Made by a program: the position numbers and the translations under genes | In this document: one piece after another, positions 60,208 to 64,000 of the stretch | Numbering within the stretch: the first letter of the stretch is position 1 | Layout of the letters: each line of letters opens with the position of its first letter | Notes under the pieces: generated by a model | Told to the model about the DNA's origin: nothing | Seen by the model: only the letters and a program-made list of their open reading frames with translations | The model's database searches: none | Assembly (NCBI GenBank): GCA_013697955.1 | Contig: JACCVV010000063.1 | Location: 1 to 64,000 of the forward strand | Length of the DNA: 64,000 nt | Source of the DNA: Tatlockia sp. | GTDB taxonomy: Bacteria; Pseudomonadota; Gammaproteobacteria; Legionellales; Legionellaceae | Reading direction: 5' to 3'

Positions 60208-60879
60208 TCAAACTCCAAAAAATTTCACATAATCCTGGGATGAGTAGCGAAGCTCTTCACCTGAGCGTGCTAAGTGCACAGAGGATGCTTTAGTATTTTT
60301 AGTTATTAACGCGCCAGCCCCAATAATAGAATATTCATCAACCACAATATCGTTCACAATCGTTGCATTGACGCCTATAAACGTATTGCGTTTCACTTGA
60401 GCCTGACCCGAAATAACTGCTCCGGAAGCTATCCAACAATGCTCATTTACACTGCAATGATGGGCGAGCGTTACATTAGCCCAAATCATACTATTTGGGC
60501 CTATACGAACCTCAGGTTCTATCACTGCGGATGGCAAAATGACAGCCCCTTCGCCCAAAGCATAGCGGGTAAAAATTTTCGCCTCGGGGTGAACATAGGT
60601 CTCTATTCGATAACCCTTTTCCTTGAGCCGATTAAACATCGCTTCACGAATCCGATTAATATCGTTATATCCCATTGCCATAATTATTGAATAATTTTGA
60701 GGATTATACTTATCGCTAATTGAAGAAAAGGGTATTGATTGGATTCCGGAAACTCCATTTTTATCAATAAACTCATCGTCAACTGTAAGACCTACTACTT
60801 CATAGCGACTGTCTTGTTGCAGATAACCCATCAGAATGTTAGCTGTTATCGCATTGCCGGCTAATATAACTTTTTTCAT
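60208..60879 (-). CDS. NeuD/PglD-like sugar acyltransferase
   Basis: Rossmann start MKKVILAGNAITANILMGYL and hexapeptide repeats PNSMIWANVTLAHHCSVNEHCWIASGAVISGQAQV. Confidence 0.85.
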   Translation of the reverse strand: MKKVILAGNAITANILMGYLQQDSRYEVVGLTVDDEFIDKNGVSGIQSIPFSSISDKYNPQNYSIIMAMGYNDINRIREAMFNRLKEKGYRIETYVHPEAKIFTRYALGEGAVILPSAVIEPEVRIGPNSMIWANVTLAHHCSVNEHCWIASGAVISGQAQVKRNTFIGVNATIVNDIVVDEYSIIGAGALITKNTKASSVHLARSGEELRYSSQDYVKFFGV

Positions 60880-61823
60880 TGTAAAGCCTCCAGCACAGCT
60901 ATTCCAAAGCCGGTTTTTCCATAATCATTGCCGTTATAAAGCATATAAAGTTGATCTTCGTGTTCGAAAATATAAGGATAACAGATCATTTCACTATCCC
61001 AGCCTTCGGATGAGACATCAATTCCCGATAATTTATCGTTACGCTCCCAACCCAGACCATCTTCAGAAGAGGCGAAACCTATTCGATAAGTTGCGATGTC
61101 CTTAGTAGCCCTATGTGCAAACCACATATAATAGAGGCCTTCGTTATAATAAACACTAGGTCTGCCGAACGCATATTCATATTCATCGGCAAAAGGTATG
61201 CACATGCCCGGATCAGAAACCCAATCAATACCATTCTGTGATTGGGCATGATGAATCCCATAATGGTGGTGCCAGCCACTCTCCAATTTTTCCCATTTTA
61301 TGCCTGAGTTATACCAGGTATGCCAGATATTATCCTTAATATGAAAGGCTGTAGCCGCCGCAAAAAGAGGATTATTTTTATCACGGCCTAATACAGGCCC
61401 TAGGAATTCTTTTTTTAAAGTCAGATTTTCAAGATTGAGAATAGCCCTTCCGGTGTCGCAAAGCCATAAATTTTCGGGTAGGTTTTGCCAACCGACATAA
61501 TATAAATAATGCTGATTGTTATTCTCGACGAAACAAACGCTAATCGTTCCATCACAATCAAAGTAGCCTGTTTCTCCTGGAGCTAGAGCTAATTTGGGAG
61601 TGCCCAATAGCTCCATACCTTTATTGGATACTTTGGAATATGATAAAAACACATGCGAGCGGCTTTGCAAGTCTCTGCAAGTAAAAGCAACTACAAAAAT
61701 ATCGTCTTTGAAATGGACTGCACAGGGATGCGAACCGTGACTAAATCCGGGGATATTGGGCTCGAAAACCACACCTATTTTTTTCCAATTGAATGGTATT
61801 GCGTGCTTTAGACGTTCCTTCAT
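60876..61823 (-). CDS. GH43/GH32-like five-bladed beta-propeller protein
   Basis: Repeated propeller elements HTWYNSGIKW, HHAQSQNGIDWVSD, FGRPSVYYNEGLYYMWFAHR, GFASSEDGLGWER, SEMICYPYIFEHEDQLYMLYNGNDYGKTGFGIA. Confidence 0.8.
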   Translation of the reverse strand: MKERLKHAIPFNWKKIGVVFEPNIPGFSHGSHPCAVHFKDDIFVVAFTCRDLQSRSHVFLSYSKVSNKGMELLGTPKLALAPGETGYFDCDGTISVCFVENNNQHYLYYVGWQNLPENLWLCDTGRAILNLENLTLKKEFLGPVLGRDKNNPLFAAATAFHIKDNIWHTWYNSGIKWEKLESGWHHHYGIHHAQSQNGIDWVSDPGMCIPFADEYEYAFGRPSVYYNEGLYYMWFAHRATKDIATYRIGFASSEDGLGWERNDKLSGIDVSSEGWDSEMICYPYIFEHEDQLYMLYNGNDYGKTGFGIAVLEALQ

Positions 61824-61845
61824 TTTCTACTCCAGCGTCTAATCA

Positions 61846-62811
61846 TTATTCGCAACCTACTTTAAGCAACCGCTCAAGGTATTCGACTCTGCTAATCCCA
61901 AGTTGTTCAGCCCTCGCATAGACCTTATCTCTTAACTCCGGATCCACTCCTTCAAGCTGTCCTAAATAACGTGAACGGACACTACCGCCTCTTTTACCTA
62001 AATGAGGAACATCGATATTAATAGGTAAGTGACTATCAGAAACAATAAATTGGATGACATAAAAACAATGGCTAAGTTCCCAAGATAATTTCACTGATCT
62101 GGCATTGCGCGGTATAAATGACAAAGGCGCTTCATAGGCATAAAGCGGATTATTTTTGATAAGCATTTTACCCAACTCAGTTTCCCTAAGCCATGGAGCT
62201 AGGCCCTCATCACAAATAAGCACTTGGCCACCGGGCTTCACAACTCGTTCCATTTCGGAAATGCCTTTCTGAATATCTGGAAATAAATTTAATCCACCGA
62301 AATGGTAGGCGACATCAAAATAATTATCACCAAAAGGTAAATTTGTCGCATCGCTGGCTGAGAAAAAAACTTCGACACCTGAATTTTTGAGTTCCAGACT
62401 GTATTTTTCAACACCTGCAATAAGCATTTGCTTGGAAATATCTTGAGCAAAAATAGTTCCGTTTCCTTCCAGACCTTCTGCTAAAAAAGGCAAATCATTG
62501 CCAGAGCCAGCTCCTGTGACCAGAATAGTTTGTCCTTTAAATAAATTTAAACGAGCAATTAAATTTTTCCTTAAGGTTGGTTCATCAGTCCCAAAGGTTT
62601 GAAAAACCCATCGAAAGGAATTGTCATGAATTCTCACCGCATCTTCTTTTGCATAATCGTTGGCATCATCCGCATCACAAGCGAAAACTGGTACCTTTGT
62701 GCCCTCGATAAATAAAAAAATATGGCCATTTGGACATAAAAATCCATTATCAGATTCAGATAACAACGCTCGATCACATTGAGTTTCCGTACAACAATAA
62801 TTTCTAATCAT
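61846..62811 (-). CDS. SAM-dependent methyltransferase with N-terminal Trm112-like zinc ribbon
   Basis: CCTETQCDRALLSESDNGFLCPNGHIF then ILVTGAGSGNDLPFLAEGL, FDVAYHFGGLNLFPDIQKGISEMERVVKPGGQVLICDEG. Confidence 0.85.
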   Translation of the reverse strand: MIRNYCCTETQCDRALLSESDNGFLCPNGHIFLFIEGTKVPVFACDADDANDYAKEDAVRIHDNSFRWVFQTFGTDEPTLRKNLIARLNLFKGQTILVTGAGSGNDLPFLAEGLEGNGTIFAQDISKQMLIAGVEKYSLELKNSGVEVFFSASDATNLPFGDNYFDVAYHFGGLNLFPDIQKGISEMERVVKPGGQVLICDEGLAPWLRETELGKMLIKNNPLYAYEAPLSFIPRNARSVKLSWELSHCFYVIQFIVSDSHLPINIDVPHLGKRGGSVRSRYLGQLEGVDPELRDKVYARAEQLGISRVEYLERLLKVGCE

Positions 62812-63510
62812 TTATGACCTCTTTTGACAAACCACCCAAAATACTTTTTCACTAATTCCGAAATAATCATTATCAGCTGAGCCAAAAGAAAAATTTTCAA
62901 AGAGAGGCGAGAAATAGGCCTTAATATCTTCTCTACTTGAAAAGGCTTGTAGTCGATAGCCATTACGGTTGTTATAGGGATCATTTGCTACAACTAAAGT
63001 TCCATCCTCGAGCGCTTCAGCATTTTCAAAAATATAAGAGGCTCTGTTGGCTACTGAAGCTATCAACCAGCCTCCTTCATTTAATGCTCTTGAATATTCT
63101 TTAAGGTTATTTAGAAGGGTTTGATCGTCATCACAATAATAGCAGCAGTGGCATGCTAAAATGTAATCAAATGTTTCATTCTCATAAGGGATGTTAGAAT
63201 TTCTTCCGACACGCAAATCGGGAAAATGTCCCATTTTTGCCAGCCTTTGCTGAGTTTGATCTACAATACCTTGAGTAATTTCTATACCGCTAACATTTAA
63301 CCCTAAATCAGAAAGAAAAGCTGTGTTTCTTCCATCACCAAACCCAACGTCTAAAATTTTATTACCAGGCAAAGGCTTTTTGAAATTCAAACCTGGATAA
63401 TTTGCGAGCATTGTCCGTACAACGAATTCAGTTGGGTAAACCTTTAAATTAGTCCTACTCGCATAAAAACGTTCATAGCTGCTATTTATATTCTCAATCA
63501 CTTTTTCCAT
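62812..63510 (-). CDS. SAM-dependent methyltransferase
   Basis: GNKILDVGFGDGRNTAFLSDLGLNVSGIEI, FDYILACHCCYYCDDDQTLLNNLKEYSRALNEGGWLIASV. Confidence 0.88.
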   Translation of the reverse strand: MEKVIENINSSYERFYASRTNLKVYPTEFVVRTMLANYPGLNFKKPLPGNKILDVGFGDGRNTAFLSDLGLNVSGIEITQGIVDQTQQRLAKMGHFPDLRVGRNSNIPYENETFDYILACHCCYYCDDDQTLLNNLKEYSRALNEGGWLIASVANRASYIFENAEALEDGTLVVANDPYNNRNGYRLQAFSSREDIKAYFSPLFENFSFGSADNDYFGISEKVFWVVCQKRS

Positions 63511-63985
63511 AAGTATTCCTAATAATTACGTAAGGGCGCTGTTTAGTTTCAGAAAAAATCTTTGCCAGGTAAATTCCAATAATTCCGATAAAGGAGATAA
63601 TCATTCCGCCCAATAACCATATGGAAACCATTATTGACGTCCACCCGTTTAATGGCGTTGCCATAAAAAAACGAGCGATCATTAAATGTGAGGCGTAGAA
63701 AATGGCCCCTAAAAAAATGACAACTCCGAATAGAAAAATCATATGGAGTGGAGCCGCGCTAAAAGAGGTTACTGCATTGACCATATGGCCGATTTTTTTG
63801 AGAAAATTATAGGTAGAAGTGCTTTTTGACTGTTTTTTTATAGCTTGGGGACATTGCTTAAATCCGGTAATAACCCATAGGCAGGAAATAACCGATTCAA
63901 TTTCTTTATGACTCAATAAAGCGTTAACGTACCGTCTGGTCATTAACCGAGCTGTAGTAATATTTTTAGGATGATCAATATTCAT
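63494..63985 (-). CDS. Glycosyltransferase family 2 C-terminal part (gene continues past window edge)
   Basis: RLMTRRYVNALLSHKE and two C-terminal TMs ending GIIGIYLAKIFSETKQRPYVIIRNTYGK, typical of membrane GT2 (GtrB/ArnC-like); GT-A N-terminus lies beyond 64000. Confidence 0.75.
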   Translation of the reverse strand: MNIDHPKNITTARLMTRRYVNALLSHKEIESVISCLWVITGFKQCPQAIKKQSKSTSTYNFLKKIGHMVNAVTSFSAAPLHMIFLFGVVIFLGAIFYASHLMIARFFMATPLNGWTSIMVSIWLLGGMIISFIGIIGIYLAKIFSETKQRPYVIIRNTYGKSD

Positions 63986-64000
63986 AAGCCAATTTAAAAG

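Noticed and set aside
1-64000. CRISPR arrays, tRNA/rRNA genes, prophage or conjugative machinery
   Set aside because: No regular spaced repeats or tRNA/rRNA-like sequence noticed; the only conjugation-like sequence is the isolated TraI_2-like gene at 22.2-23.5 kb. A tRNAscan/Infernal run would be decisive.

Overview
AT-rich chromosome segment. Gene content and effector-like ORFs suggest a Legionellaceae-type gammaproteobacterium (inference; no search was run). Left half (about 0.4-26.5 kb) is mostly housekeeping: pyrC, rnt, a redox block (2-Cys peroxiredoxin, grxD, sodB), argD, rlmB/rnr, apaH, rsmA, a Rec-HPt regulator and tatC. Accessory genes among these include a probable CE-clan cysteine protease (6.67-7.60 kb), a large three-fold-repeat membrane protein with a decayed partner ORF (12.3-14.6 kb), a retropepsin-like/7TM-transglutaminase/ATP-grasp peptide-ligase trio (14.9-17.9 kb), and a secreted repeat protein next to an outer-membrane barrel (18.3-21.1 kb). 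Right half (about 26.5-64 kb, running off the window) is an ABC-transporter-dependent (Wzm/Wzt) O-antigen/surface polysaccharide locus. It has gmd, rmlA, rmlB, three different sugar aminotransferases, an Fdt/Qdt-type isomerase-acyltransferase fusion, many glycosyltransferases, and a distal module with a stand-alone adenylation enzyme, ACP, FabG-like SDR, GNAT, NeuD-like acyltransferase, beta-propeller GH43-like protein and two methyltransferases. The most notable observations are: (1) the hidden Ulp1/YopJ-like His-Asp-Gln-Cys signature at 7.06-7.21 kb; (2) the carrier-protein acyl/aminoacyl module at 56.9-63.5 kb; (3) three surface-polysaccharide genes broken by single lesions (frameshift at about 35.0 kb, in-frame TAA at 36.51 kb, frameshift at a T8 tract at 55.37 kb), the last of which could be phase-variable O-acetylation; (4) a TraI_2-like protein with a degenerate HD motif sitting between rsmA and apaH. 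No tRNA, rRNA, CRISPR or intact IS element was recognised.
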